The position numbers and the translations under genes are program-made. Below, in pieces: positions 46,143 to 56,800 of a stretch of 64,000 nucleotides of DNA. Source of the stretch: Adenophora triphylla var. japonica (lineage: Eukaryota > Streptophyta > Magnoliopsida > Asterales > Campanulaceae); NCBI GenBank assembly GCA_022495995.1, contig JAFEMH010000748.1:512501-576500 (forward strand), read 5' to 3'. The notes under the pieces are model-generated. The model was not told where the DNA came from. It saw nothing but the letters and a program-made list of their open reading frames with translations, and did no database searches. Position 1 is the stretch's first letter; each line of letters starts with the position of its first letter.

Positions 46143-46178
46143 GTGTCTCGTGCGGGACACCTTATCTCGCGCGAGATA
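46143..46178 (-). promoter_or_regulatory. Palindrome pair above antisense gene 1 of F
   Basis: GTGTCTCGTGCGGGACAC (46143-46160) is followed after two bases by TATCTCGCGCGAGATA (46163-46178), a perfect 16-bp palindrome. The same pair type stands above antisense gene 2 and in the F LTR. Confidence 0.75.
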
Positions 46179-46527
46179 TCCCTACGGCAAAACAAAGAAC
46201 AGCTTCTGCTCAAACAGCAATCTAGCCCCGACTTGACAAAGCAAGTCTCGAAAAACCTGCGTGTACAGTTCATAACATGCAATAAAACACCATACTCAGG
46301 CTCAAAATTGCGGCCTAACGGCCATTCCATTTCCGAAATCATGGAAAGTCGAGAAAGTTAATTAAACTAATTAGACCTAGGATTAGGGGCTAAGAAAAAA
46401 AAAACCATTGTTTGTGCTACCTACTTGTTCCTAACAGGTACCAGAAAAGAAAAAAAATTTGTCTGGGCCCACACGGCCAATATGTACAGATCATCAAATC
46501 ATCAAATAAAGAGAGAAAGGGAGGGGA

Positions 46528-48779
46528 TCACGCCATCAAGTCGCTCGAGCCGCCGGCACCTCCGCCATCACCTCCACGGGGGCTACCATCCCTCCTCGAC
46601 CTCTTGGCTCCGCAAGTAGGGGTCATAGCCGAGGCCACTGTCGAGGCCGCCGAAGAAGCTTTCTGGAACAGCCTCTCGGACAGATCCGACACCAAAGCCA
46701 TCAACCCAGCCATCTTGGTCGCTCCACGGTTGTAATCGGCCGCGGATATGGTGACCTAAAAATCAAAGAAAAGAAGATGCTCAGATGGAGTCGGACATAT
46801 ACACTTATATGGACGAATACGAGAAACAGTACAAACAGAAACATACCGAAGAGACATCAGCCGGGAGGCGGTAACCCTCGGGAATCTGATCAGGAGACGG
46901 GATATGCCCCATCATCGGCATGCTCCCCATCATATAAGTGTAGCTCAAAGGGCCGTAATCCGGGGCAAAAGACAGAGAACCGCAGCACGGGAGGAAGTGC
47001 TAGGGGCTGAAGAACCTGAAGCAGAAGCAGAGGCGGAGCCATGAGCATGTGATCGCCTATTCCCCACCAGGAGGGGACCCATCAACCGAGGCAGAAACTC
47101 CACATAAGAAGCCCCGGGGATCACGCAAGTCGTCGCCGCATCACCCGCCAAAAGACCTGCATAATCATCCTCTGGAATAGAGTGGGTGGGATACATCGCC
47201 CTCGGCGGATCCGCCGGCACCCTGTATGATAGTCTACCCCGGCCATGCTGTGGGAAGACCCGCTCACCAAGGTACATGGTGTCCCCCTCCAAAGACGCCA
47301 GCATCCTCTGCATCCCGGTAGCATCCCAAGCTCGATGCACCTCCAGCTCCAACAGGGTCCAAGGATATAGGCCCAGCCTCTCATACTCAAAGGTGTCCAA
47401 CATGGCCCGCGCCTCCGCCACCGTTAGAGTCCAATCCTGGTTCTCCTCCTCATCAACAGTCCGATTCGGGTGGCTCCACCTCCTGATAACTGGGAACAAC
47501 GGGGTCCGGCTCTCCAACTCAAACCTGTACAGCCCAAAGACAGTGTAGCCCCATATCTGCACAAGGAAACGGAATGATTCGCAGGGAACACATATAGAGC
47601 ATACGTACGTAAAATGTAAATGTAATCAAAGAGCATACCTCCCAGGCATAAGAATACCCCGACAGAGTATCCTTGGTGTGCCTACACGCCTCATCCATGG
47701 CATGGTAGCAGTAGGCTAGCCCCGCTGAGCCCTAATCATAGCCGCTCACTTCATCCAGATCAACCAACAAGCGTAACAAAGAAAGACGGGCCGTAGAAGA
47801 ATGGTTCGCAAAAATAGTCTCAGAAAGGATATACCAGAGGGCACCCCTCACCAACCGATCAATATTCACATTCGGCTTCTTCGAGTAGTCCTCAATCCGA
47901 CGGAGGGGTGTCAACTCAGCAAAGATACCCCTTAACCTTGTTAGGGGGAAACCAATCAATCGCTCCACGCCGCCGGGACTCGCAGCTTATAATTCGGAAA
48001 CTTCGGCGGGATCGCCAATGAACTCTAACCCCGTGATAGCAAGAAAATCGAGTCGGAGTCATAGTCGCTTCCCGAAGCGCAAGTGAACGGTGTGGGTAGT
48101 GTCCCACCACCTCTCCCGAATAGCCCGGAGAACTTGGGGAGTCCGCCTTATTCCCCGGAGATTGTCAATGAAAGTCAACAAACCCGTTTGGGCTACCCTA
48201 GCTCTGACGCCGTCAAGATCCTTGATCTTGTCCCACACCGCCTTAGCCATTTTCGGACTCCCCGACGCTTCTTAATTGGCTTGTACGATCGCAAAACAGA
48301 GGAAAAACGGAGAGGGCAACATTAGAAATCATTCCAAATCAAGAAACCAATGAAATAGAAGAAATTTTTCATTGGGGCATTTCATCGAACACTTGGCGTG
48401 CGTACAAGAAAAGCTTGCCCAAGGATGTCAATCATAATCCGAATCAACCTCTCCTACAATCCATGATGTGTAGGAGGCTCATACGCACACAATGCAACAA
48501 CAAGCATCCAAAGAAATGCATAAAATTAAAGCATGCAAGGGGAACCTAGCTCTAAGCACAAACATGAACAAAAGGCCATTGAGGGAGTTTTGAATTCAAA
48601 GGAAAGGGGATTCAAATCAAAGCAATACAAGAAACAAGAGGTGAAGATAGAGTTCTTACCAAGCCCTCCCGGACAGCGGTAGAGATGTGGGCGTGCCTAT
48701 CGAAGGTGAGATCATCGCGGGGATAGTCCTTCCCTAGCAAATAGCTCCCCAAAATCGGGTTCCTTTGTTCTTGAGCCAT
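46528..48779 (-). pseudogene. Antisense gene 2 of element F: plant mobile domain (PMD) gene, multi-exon
   Basis: On the minus strand exon 1 is 48779-48660 (MAQEQRNPILGSYLLGKDYP, 40 residues) with donor G|GTAAGAAC. A middle exon from about 48269 to 47639 holds LRAIRERWWDTTHTVHLRFG, TMTPTRFS and later NIDRLVRGALWYIL, the PMD signature around the family's typical helices. The next exon, 47556-46847, starts IWGYTVFGLYRFELE, and the last, 46755-46528, ends in a Gly/Ser-rich tail (GGDGGGAGGSSDLMA). The introns at 47638/47557 and 46846/46756 have clean GT and AG ends. Frameshifts near 48060, 47970 and 46950 break the copy. TATA-like CATATAAAC is near 48926-48934. Cellular PMD proteins (MAIN, MAIL1) act in transposon silencing; a role here is inference only. 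Confidence 0.75.
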
Positions 48780-48944
48780 CGATTATGGAGGGAGGAGGGA
48801 ATGAGAATGGATTAGGGGGAGAATCACCAATCAAATCCACGAGAAAATTGCAAAGAAAGCGATCTTGGCTTGAGCTAGGGAGGGAATTTTGGAAAAGACG
48901 TTTTCAAAATAAACAAGAGCTGCTGTTTATATGCCCCGACAGTA

Positions 48945-48982
48945 GATATCTCACGCGGTATATCATATCTCGCGGCGAGATA
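48945..48982 (-). promoter_or_regulatory. Palindrome pair above antisense gene 2 of F
   Basis: GATATCTCACGCGGTATATC (48945-48964, imperfect) and TATCTCGCGGCGAGATA (48966-48982, a palindrome with one extra central base) stand 13 bp above the TATA-like box of the PMD gene. Confidence 0.7.
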
Positions 48983-49194
48983 AACCTTCTGGAAAAGGAC
49001 AAAATTGTCCTCGACAATAAGCGTCTACGCAACGTCAAAGTTCAAAATTTTGACACATTTACCCTTGGAAATGATAAACTAGCAGGGAAACGTGGAAAAA
49101 CCGGCACCGCAAGTCACGGAACGAGCCAAACGTGACGCCCGCACAATCGCCCTGGCACGCACTGCCGCCCGAAACCGAGTGGTCCAAAAATCAA

Positions 49195-49745
49195 CTCAAT
49201 CCACATGATTCAGAGCCCAGAAAGGTGAATCATCAAAGAAAAAGCCCAGTCCAACGCCCAAACAGGTGGATCGTCATCAGAAAAAGCTCGGTCCAACGCC
49301 CAAACAGGTGGATCGTCAAACCAATAGTTCGGTCCAACGCCCAAACAGGTGGATCGTCAAACCAAAAGCTCGGTCCAACGCCCAAACAGGTGGATCGTCA
49401 AACCAAAAGTTCGGTCCAAAGCCCAAACAGGTGGATCGTCAAACCAAAAGCTCGGTCCAACGCCCAAACAGTGGATCGTCAAACCAAAAGCTCGGTCCAA
49501 CGCCCAAACAGTGGATCGTCAAACCAAAAGCTCGGCCCAACGCCCAAACAGTGGATCGTCAAACCAAAAGCCCTGGTCCAACGCCCAAACAGGTGGATCG
49601 TCATCGAAAGCCCGGTCCAACGCCTGCATGGTGGATCGTCGAACCAAAAGCCCGATTCAACGCCCAAACAGGTGAATCGTCATCCCCAACAACAAAAGCC
49701 CGATTCGGAGCCCGAAAGGCGAATCGTCACAAAACCGACAGGACT
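49195..49745 (+). repeat. 40-41 bp tandem array in F 3' UTR, about 12 units
   Basis: The unit reads AAACCAAAAGCTCGGTCCAA then CGCCCAAACAGGTGGATCGTC. Units are nearly identical from 49270 to 49600 and diverge at both ends. Some units have lost one G (CAGTGGATC). All three forward frames stay open over several hundred bases, which follows from the unit having no stop in any frame. Confidence 0.92.
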
Positions 49746-49957
49746 CGGAGGACCTGACAGGTAAGCCTTTGTGTTCTAACATGATTCCCGCAGTTCGGAG
49801 CCCGTGACAGCGAATCTTCGAGACAAAGGTGTATATTCCGAATTGGGTCTTGATTTGATTCCTCGCATGAATTTACCTTTTCGAAAATAAAATCTCTCGC
49901 GATTTTCAAATGATTTTCAAAATACCTAAAGCAGCCTTTTCGTGTTTTGGAGTCGAA

Positions 49958-49994
49958 CTACGTTTTGGTCCGATTCTCCGATAGAGATACGTAG
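49958..49994 (+). other. CTACG/CGTAG covarying hairpin, element F, before 3' LTR
   Basis: Outer stem CTACG (49958-49962) with CGTAG (49990-49994); inner stem TCTC (49975-49978) with GAGA (49984-49987). In C and D the inner stem at this place is TCCC/GGGA, a compensated change. GCAGCC follows, as in the post-pol copies. Confidence 0.78.
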
Positions 49995-50087
49995 GCAGCC
50001 GTGCGGCACGACCATCCCGATGTTCGAATGATGTTCTTTTCTATCGTCGACATGACTTCTTTCATAAGACTTGTCGCCGAGGGGCTC

Positions 50088-51092
50088 AGAGACACCCCAT
50101 TCGAACACATCTAACATACTTATACCACTCTAAGTCTCGCTTTGAGTCAAGAAGTAGAAATCCACCATTTCGTCATGTTTCGTTAAGTTTTGACTAACTA
50201 CCGTTAGTTTGGGACTAAACTGCATACGAGATAACGAGGAAAGGACAAAACTGTGCACAGGAGCAATAACTCGCCGCGAGATGGCGTGTCTCGCGCGAGA
50301 TATCCCCCTCTCGCAGATTGCACGACGCTTCCTCGTCGATTTCAACCTCTTTTCGAGATAAAACTTTATCTCTCCGGCCAACCAATGGGAGAGGAGTTCT
50401 AGAACCATCTGATAGGGTTTTAACTCTCCACTTCTTCATATCCAACCTCTATAAATACTTGGTGACTTCCAAGGGATAGGAGGTCGGAAGTCGAAAACCC
50501 CAAACCTCGAATTTACACAACACACACATTTTGTCGTTTTCTTTCCCTGAAGGAATCCCTCAAAATCACCCTAAAAACTCACCTCATAGTTTGTTTGTCA
50601 ACCTTGTTGATAAACAAGCATCAATCTCCAAACCAAGGACCAAGGCGAAGCTCTGTCCATGTGAAGGGTCGACTCTAAACTTGAGTCGAAACTCTGCCCA
50701 AATCACCTCACGCAAGGTAATTCCTAAACTTCCTTCTAATTGATTGTTAGAGTGGTATAAGTCCATAGAATCTAGGATCGGCCTAGAGCCTCTCCAAATC
50801 ATGGAGACGGTCTCGAAGTAATCGATTCTACATTCCGTTTGACCTCGTCAAATGGACCTTTATTTGTAGTATTTAGATTCGTTTTTTTACTTCTTCTTTT
50901 GAAAAACCTCTCTTTTCTTTAGCAAGACCGATCTCCGGATTGGGTGAAATGGATGCCTTCTAAACCTACCCATTTCGTAACCTAAGCCCCGAACTCAAAT
51001 CTCTTTCAAATGGTTTTTCTATGTTTCCAATCAAATAATATAGGTGGCGACTCATAAAAAATAAAAGGAATCAGAATTTCTTTCTCACAACG
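50088..51092 (+). repeat. Element F 3' LTR (borders inferred)
   Basis: The left border is set by the purine tract GCCGAGGGGCTC, equivalent to those before the LTRs of C and D. Unlike them, the next bases are AGAGACACC rather than TG. TATAAATA lies at 50450-50457, followed by a pyrimidine-rich leader. A GGTGGCGACTC word near 51044 is like the one inside the C LTR end. The right border, ACGCTACA|ATGAG, is a guess where the C tandem array resumes. Confidence 0.6.
50269..50300 (+). promoter_or_regulatory. Palindrome pair in F LTR U3
   Basis: ACTCGCCGCGAGATG (50269-50283) and TCTCGCGCGAGA (50289-50300, perfect) lie about 150 bp above the LTR TATA. A single further copy, ATCTCGCGCGAGAT, is at 44179-44192 after pol. 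Confidence 0.75.
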
Positions 51093-51645
51093 CTACAATG
51101 AGTCCCTCCGGCATCCACGAAAGACCCGTTGCAGTGTGAGACCCTCCGACAGCTACAACCCGTCAGCAACAGTAGCGTGAGACCCTCCGGCAGCTACCCG
51201 GCACCAATAAAGTGGTATGAGACCCTCCGACATCCACGAAAGACCCATTGCAGCGTGAGACCCTCCGGCAGCTACAACCCATCAGCAGCAGTAGCGTGAG
51301 ACCCTCCGGCAGCTACCCTACACCAACAAAGTGGTATGAGACCCTCCGGCATCCACGAAAGACCCGTTGCAGCGTGAGACCCTTCGGCAGCTATAACCCA
51401 TCAGCAGCAGTAGCGTGAGACCCTCTGGCAGCTACCATGCACCAACAAAGTGGTATGAGACCCTCCGGCATCCACAAAATACCAGTTGCAGCATGAGACC
51501 CTCCGGCAGCCACAACTCGTCAACAGCGATAGCATGAGACCCTCCGGCAGCTACTCGCAAATACCAGTTGCAGCATGAGACCCTCCGACAGCTACAACCT
51601 GGCACCAAAGGCAGTTACTAGCCAACCGCAGAACCCCTCAAGAAG
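51093..51645 (+). repeat. About 120-bp higher-order tandem array in element C 3' UTR
   Basis: Sub-units of about 40 bp share GAGACCCTCCGGCAGC or GAGACCCTCCGGCATC. They alternate in sets of three (CATCCACGAAAG, CAGCTACAACCC, CAGCTACCC) to make a unit near 120 bp, present about four to five times. The last sets are scrambled. Confidence 0.88.
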
Positions 51646-51717
51646 TCACAGGTAAGCACATCAAAGGTATGAAGACACATCTCTACCCCTTTCTTGCTTG
51701 TGGTTAGTAATTCCGAA

Positions 51718-51756
51718 CTACGATTTGGCTTGATTCCCTTCTTAAGGGATACGTAG
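51718..51756 (+). other. CTACG/CGTAG covarying hairpin, element C, before 3' LTR
   Basis: Outer stem CTACG (51718-51722) with CGTAG (51752-51756); inner stem TCCCTT (51735-51740) with AAGGGA (51744-51749). GAATCC follows, as in the element D copies at the same position in that element. The remaining 150 bp to the LTR hold a purine tract GCCAAGGGGCTC ending at 51900. Confidence 0.8.
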
Positions 51757-51900
51757 GAATCCTTTCTCAGAAAGGTCCAGCCATTAGACTCCCCGATTCA
51801 CCGTTTAACCCTCAGCCTTATCCCTTGATGCTCATTGGGATTGGGTCTTATTTTATCTACAACCCTACTTTTTTCTAAAAGTGACGTTGCCAAGGGGCTC

Positions 51901-53311
51901 TGTAAGTACGCCAATCCAATTCGCAACCTTTTAGATGCATTTTTACGTAATAAAATTGCATTGAGGGGCATTTTGGTAAATTCCCGGCCGATCCCGAGAC
52001 TTCCGAAAACATTTCATAAGTTTCCCGTGAAGGAAGTACCTTTTGGTACCTTACTCATGCAAAGGGACTTGTTGGGAATAAACCTTTTTGGACCTTTTGG
52101 GTATTTAGGCCTGAATGTTCCAGAAACTGGTTTTGGCGCCAAAAATGGGTGAGGCCACCTTGTATCACGCGATAAGTCGAGGCATGGAAAGTGGTTACTT
52201 ATAGTCGTGCGACACAAGGTGACCACTAACTGCAGCCTATAAATAAGACCCTCCCCCTCTCAGAAAGGGATCCCAACTTCAGCCTACTGTTACTCTGCAG
52301 AAATTGCATCGTAACGAAGCCCCCAAACACAATTCTCTCTCTCTCCTACCTCCAATTTAACCAATACCCTCCAATTCAAACCCCCCCTCTCAAACCAAGC
52401 TACTTGAACCCCTTTGTACCAATTCTCTCAGGACCTCAAGACCAGGAGCAGTGTATTGAAGGGTTCTGTATCTAACTTGATACAGGATTCGTGGAAGCAT
52501 CAAGGGTAACGAATCTCAAACTCCCTCTTCTCTCTTCCTTTAACTCAATTCTCTATAATTCTACTGTTTATTCCTGTTAGGATTCAGTAATCAGACTTCA
52601 TCTGTCTAGATTACTGAATCCCAATCGCAATCTCTCTGTTTAAGTCGTTTGATCTGTGTAATTGAATTTCTATTGTTGAATATTTACTTGAACTTGGTGT
52701 TTGAACCCCAAGGGGGTGTGGATTTATCCATATCCACACTCTCGGGGTCGATTTGTTGTTGTTTCTGTATTTCGTATACAATCTAATCAATTAATTAGAT
52801 CTGTGTTAATAATTGTTGATTCTGGTGTTCATAGTGTAAGTTTCTGCAGATGGTCTCTGTATGTCACGCGACACATTGTTCCAAGGTGATCCTGTGTCAC
52901 GCGACATATGTGGTCACTGGTATCATGTGTCATGCGACATATCGTGCCTGTCTGCAGAAACCCTTTTCTCTTGTAATCTGTTTTAGATTGTTATAGCAGG
53001 GATGTGGCCTCCCTAAATAATGCGCTCACGAGTTGTAAATATCGATTCATATTAATAAAATGTTTGTTTACCACATTTGCTCATTGTCAACACTTGCACA
53101 CACTTTTGGATTTTGGTTGGATGTTTAATTGAAAGACTCGTCTACGGACAAGGCGTGTTGGGTGAACTCTCGGTTCTTCCCAAGACGTAACCTGACCTCC
53201 GAACCCATATTTTCTCTCTAAAAAAAAAAGGTTCTCAATGTTTCCTCTCAAAAACGGCGTGGCGACTCCTTCATTCTCGAAAATCCCGAATTTTCGGCGA
53301 GCGCACATTCA
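51901..53311 (+). repeat. Element C 3' LTR (1411 bp)
   Basis: It starts TGTAAGTACG, ends GCACATTCA and is followed by the GTAAC duplication. TATAAATA is at 52238-52245. The first palindromic word is mutated relative to the 5' LTR (TATCACGCGATA), while GTCGTGCGAC is kept. Confidence 0.93.
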
Positions 53312-53316
53312 GTAAC

Positions 53317-53874
53317 ATGTCAATGTTACAACCAATAGTCACAACTTTGAATAAGTGTGAAATCGTGCGCACGGGCGAAGGTGTCAAAACCTTAATTCTT
53401 TAGAAAAGATATAAATCTTTTAACCATAAGTAAAATGTACCTTTGATCAGAGGTAAATCGTTTGAAGAAATAGAACAAGTCTAAGCCGTCCTAGCGTGTC
53501 AACATGTTCCATTCCTCTCCAGCTAAAGTTTCAACATGTTGGAGCCGTACTGGCGTGTTAACATGTTGAACTTCTTTATCTCAGGTCTAAATATGTCGGA
53601 GCCGTACTGGCGTGTTAACATGTTCGACCTGCTCCAATTTAGGTCTCAACATGTCGGAGCCGTACTGGCGTGTTAACATGTTGAGCTTACTCCGCTTGTT
53701 CAAGTCGTATACCTTGCAAAACAAATTCATGTTAGGATTGGGTGTTAGCGTAGCTAACACCCCTCTGATGCTTAAGTTAGTAAGGATTTCCAATAAAATT
53801 GAGAATTGAAACACGCGAATGAACTTGGCATAAATTAAATCATACCTGAGAAGTCTAGTTGTTAATAACTTGAC
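53317..53874 (-). other. Element B 3' UTR, proximal part, with tandem array
   Basis: Directly after pol on the minus strand is an array of about four 58-bp units (53472-53690; core GTACTGGCGTGTTAACATG on +), equivalent to those of A and E. It is followed by the hairpin string (AAAAGAT...ATCTTTT near 53403-53420). Element C is inserted in the GTAACA/TGTTAC hairpin at 53312. Confidence 0.82.
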
Positions 53875-56800
53875 TTACATAAAATAGAGCTTTAAATGAA
53901 TGGCATTCCAACTCCTAGGGACCCTATCTCCACTTGGGGTTGATAGCCAATATGCCCCTTTGCCAGCTTCAGCATCAATAAGATATGGTCCCTCCCACTT
54001 GAGAGCTAATTTACCTGCATTCAGTTCTCTTGTATTTTGAAATACTTTTCTCAAAACTAAATCACCAACCTGGAATCTTCTTATTCTGACATTCTTGTTG
54101 TAAGATCTAGCAATCCGTTGTTGATAGACTGCCATCCTTATCTTTGCTAAATCCCTGATCTCATCAGTTGTATCTAGATCTTGGGTAGAGATTATTTTCA
54201 TCTTGAGTTAATAAACCATACCTTGCTGTTGGGATTGTCACCTCGACTAGAATTACAGCTTCTGCTCCAAATACCAAGGAATATGGAGTTCTACCTGTGG
54301 CCCCTTTTGTAGTGGTCCTGTCTGCCCAAAGTACAAGTGGTAATTCTTCAGCCCATTTTCCTTTCTTTTGATCTAGGCGTTTCTTCAAGTTGTTGACAAT
54401 CAACTTGTTGCTTGATTCCGCTTGACCATTGGCTTGAGGGTGGACAGGCGTAGACATGATCAGCTTGATGCCCCAACGAGCACAAAAATCTCTAGTCTTC
54501 TTACTTATGAATTGGGATCCATTATCACATATGATCTCTGATGGTACGCCAAACCTGCTAATAATATTTTTCTTTAAAAATGAAACTACCTCCTTGTCTC
54601 TTACTTGCACATAGGCCTCTGCCTCAATCCACTTTGAGAAATAATCAGTCATTGCCAGCATGAACACTTTGCCTCCAAGGACTTTAGGCAACTTGCCCAC
54701 AATATCCATGCCCCATTGAATGAAAGGCCAAGATGAGACGATAGAGTGTAAAGGTTCAACAGGTTGATGCAAGATGTTACTGTGTCTCTGGCAGGCATCA
54801 CATTTCTGCACATAGCTCATAGCATCTTGACGCATGGTTGGCCAGTAATAACTAGTCTTGAGGGCCTTCGATGTCAATGCTTTCCCACCTGAATGATTTC
54901 CACATGTTCCTTCATGGATTTCACTTAGCACGAGCTCAACTTGCTCATTGTCAATACATCTCAAATAGTGTCCTGCAAAAGATTTCTTAAACAACACATT
55001 ATCTATTAAAACAAAAGTTGAAGTACGCATTTTAAAAGATCTAGCATTCTTAATATCAGGTGGAATAGTTCCAAGTAGAAGGAACTCAATTATAGGTTGG
55101 GTCCAAGATGAACTTGTATCTTGTGCCCCATTAGATTGAGTAACTTCTTGAGTTTCCTCTACTTGGTCTATTGCCGGGTACTTAACATAAATAATGGGAA
55201 TATTAGTATGCAACATAGACTTGCAAGTTGAACCCAAGTTGGCCAATGCGTCCGCTTCTGTATTCTCTTCTCTAGGGACCTGTTCCAAAGAGAATGACAG
55301 GAATTTTGAAGCCAAAGCTTTAACATGTTGGAGATACAGAGTCATCTTGGAATGCTTCGCCATATAACTGCCATTGAAATGGTTAGCGAGCAATTGAGAA
55401 TCAACATATACATTTATATGAGTAATATTTAAACTTAAAGCTGTAGTTAAACCCATGATTAAAGCCTCATACTCAGCTTCATTATTCGTCGCATCAAATT
55501 CACAAGATACAGCTTGAGGTATGATATCACCTTGAGGGGATTTCAGAACTATTCCCAAGCCAATTCCTTTGGAATTTGAAGCTCCATCTGTATACAGTGT
55601 CCAAAATCTAGGAATTGTTTTACCTTCAAGCTGTTGTACTTCCAGTTCCACCTCGGGCTGTAAACTTGGACTAAAGTCTGCTACAAAATCGGCTAGAGCC
55701 TGAGATTTGATAGCTGTTCTTGGCTCATATGAAATGTCATACGTGCTCAATTTGACCGACCACTTGGCCAATCTGCTTGACATCTCTGGAGTTCTCAACA
55801 CATTTCTCACAGGATAGTTAGTTCTAACAGTTATAGAATGTGTTTCAAAATAATGACGCAGTTTTGTAACAGCAGTAGTTAAGGCTAAAATTAACTTTTC
55901 AAGATGAGAGTGCCTCGTTTCAGCATCTTGTAAAGACTTACTTATATAATAAATAGGATGTTGTTCACCTTGGATTTCTTTCACCAACACTGCACTAACT
56001 GCATTCTCAGATACAGCTAAATATAAATAAAGGTGCTCACCACGTTCTGGTTTAGCAAGTAGGGGTGACATCATCAAGTATTCTTTAAGTTGTTTAAAAG
56101 CTGCCTCATGTTGGTCAGTCCATTGGAAGAGATTATTCTTTCTTAACACTTCGTAGAATAACCTGCACTTATCAGATGATTTAGATATAAATCTATTTAG
56201 GGCAGCTACTCTACCTGTTAACCTTTGGACGTCTTTGATATTCTTGGGAGATTCCAAGTTGAGAATAGCTTTGATCTGTTCGGGACTAGCTTCAATTCCT
56301 CTCTTAGTCACCATATAGCCCAAAAACTTTCCTGCTTTAACACCAAAATTGCACTTTGCTGGATTAAGTTTCATGTTGAAAGCTTTCAAGATGTTGAACG
56401 CCTCAGCAAGATGCTCCACGTGATTTTCAATATGCTTGGATTTTACTACCATATCATCTATGTATACTTCCATTGTCTTGCCAAGTTGATCTTTGAACAT
56501 CTTGTTCACCAGCCTCTGATAAGTTGTCCCTGCATTTTTAAGACCAAAAGGCATAGCAATATAATAATATATACCTTCCGGAGTCATGAATACCGTATCC
56601 TCTTGATCTGAGGGATCCATTTGAATTTGCTGAAAACCTGAGGACGCATCCATGAATGTCAAGATATCGTGGCCAGCTGTCTCATCAACTAGAGAATCAA
56701 TATGAGGAAGAGGGAATGGATCTTTCGGGCAGGCCTTGTTCAAGTCTGTGAAGTCCACGCATACTCGCCACTTGTCGTTCCTCTTCTCTACCACCACAAC

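Larger units (their letters stand above)
39863..51092 (+). mobile_element. Element F: Tat/Ogre-like element, 5'-truncated
   Basis: F begins inside the gag-protease/RT linker at 39863 and runs through pol (to 44003), two antisense genes (44488-45981 and 46528-48779), a 41-bp array, a hairpin, a purine tract (GCCGAGGGGCTC, to 50087) and a 3' LTR ending near 51092. Its pol is a sister of C and D. Its 5' LTR and gag are missing. The right border is inferred and uncertain, because no partner LTR exists to compare. Confidence 0.75.
11074..53311 (+). mobile_element. Element C: large Tat/Ogre-like Ty3/gypsy element nested in B
   Basis: C is bounded by GTAAC duplications (11069-11073 and 53312-53316) and by 1.4-kb LTRs that start TGTAAGTA and end TTCA. 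Its 5' LTR is followed by a primer site for tRNA-Arg. It carries gag, protease with a G-patch-like motif, RT, two RNase H domains, integrase, a covarying hairpin, an antisense DUF7745-like gene, tandem arrays, a second hairpin and a 3' LTR. Elements D, E and F sit inside it; without them C is about 16 kb. A tRNA-Arg primer site, large size and dual RNase H fit an Ogre-like member of the Tat lineage. Stops and frameshifts show it is dead. Confidence 0.92.

Noticed and set aside
49132..49764. Gln-rich repeat protein gene
   Set aside because: Open frames here are a consequence of a stop-free 41-bp unit; they are not supported by a promoter or any homology.
51093..51645. CRISPR-like array
   Set aside because: Regular repeats with spacers are seen, but the spacers are themselves repeated in a 120-bp higher-order pattern and the setting is a plant retrotransposon 3' UTR.
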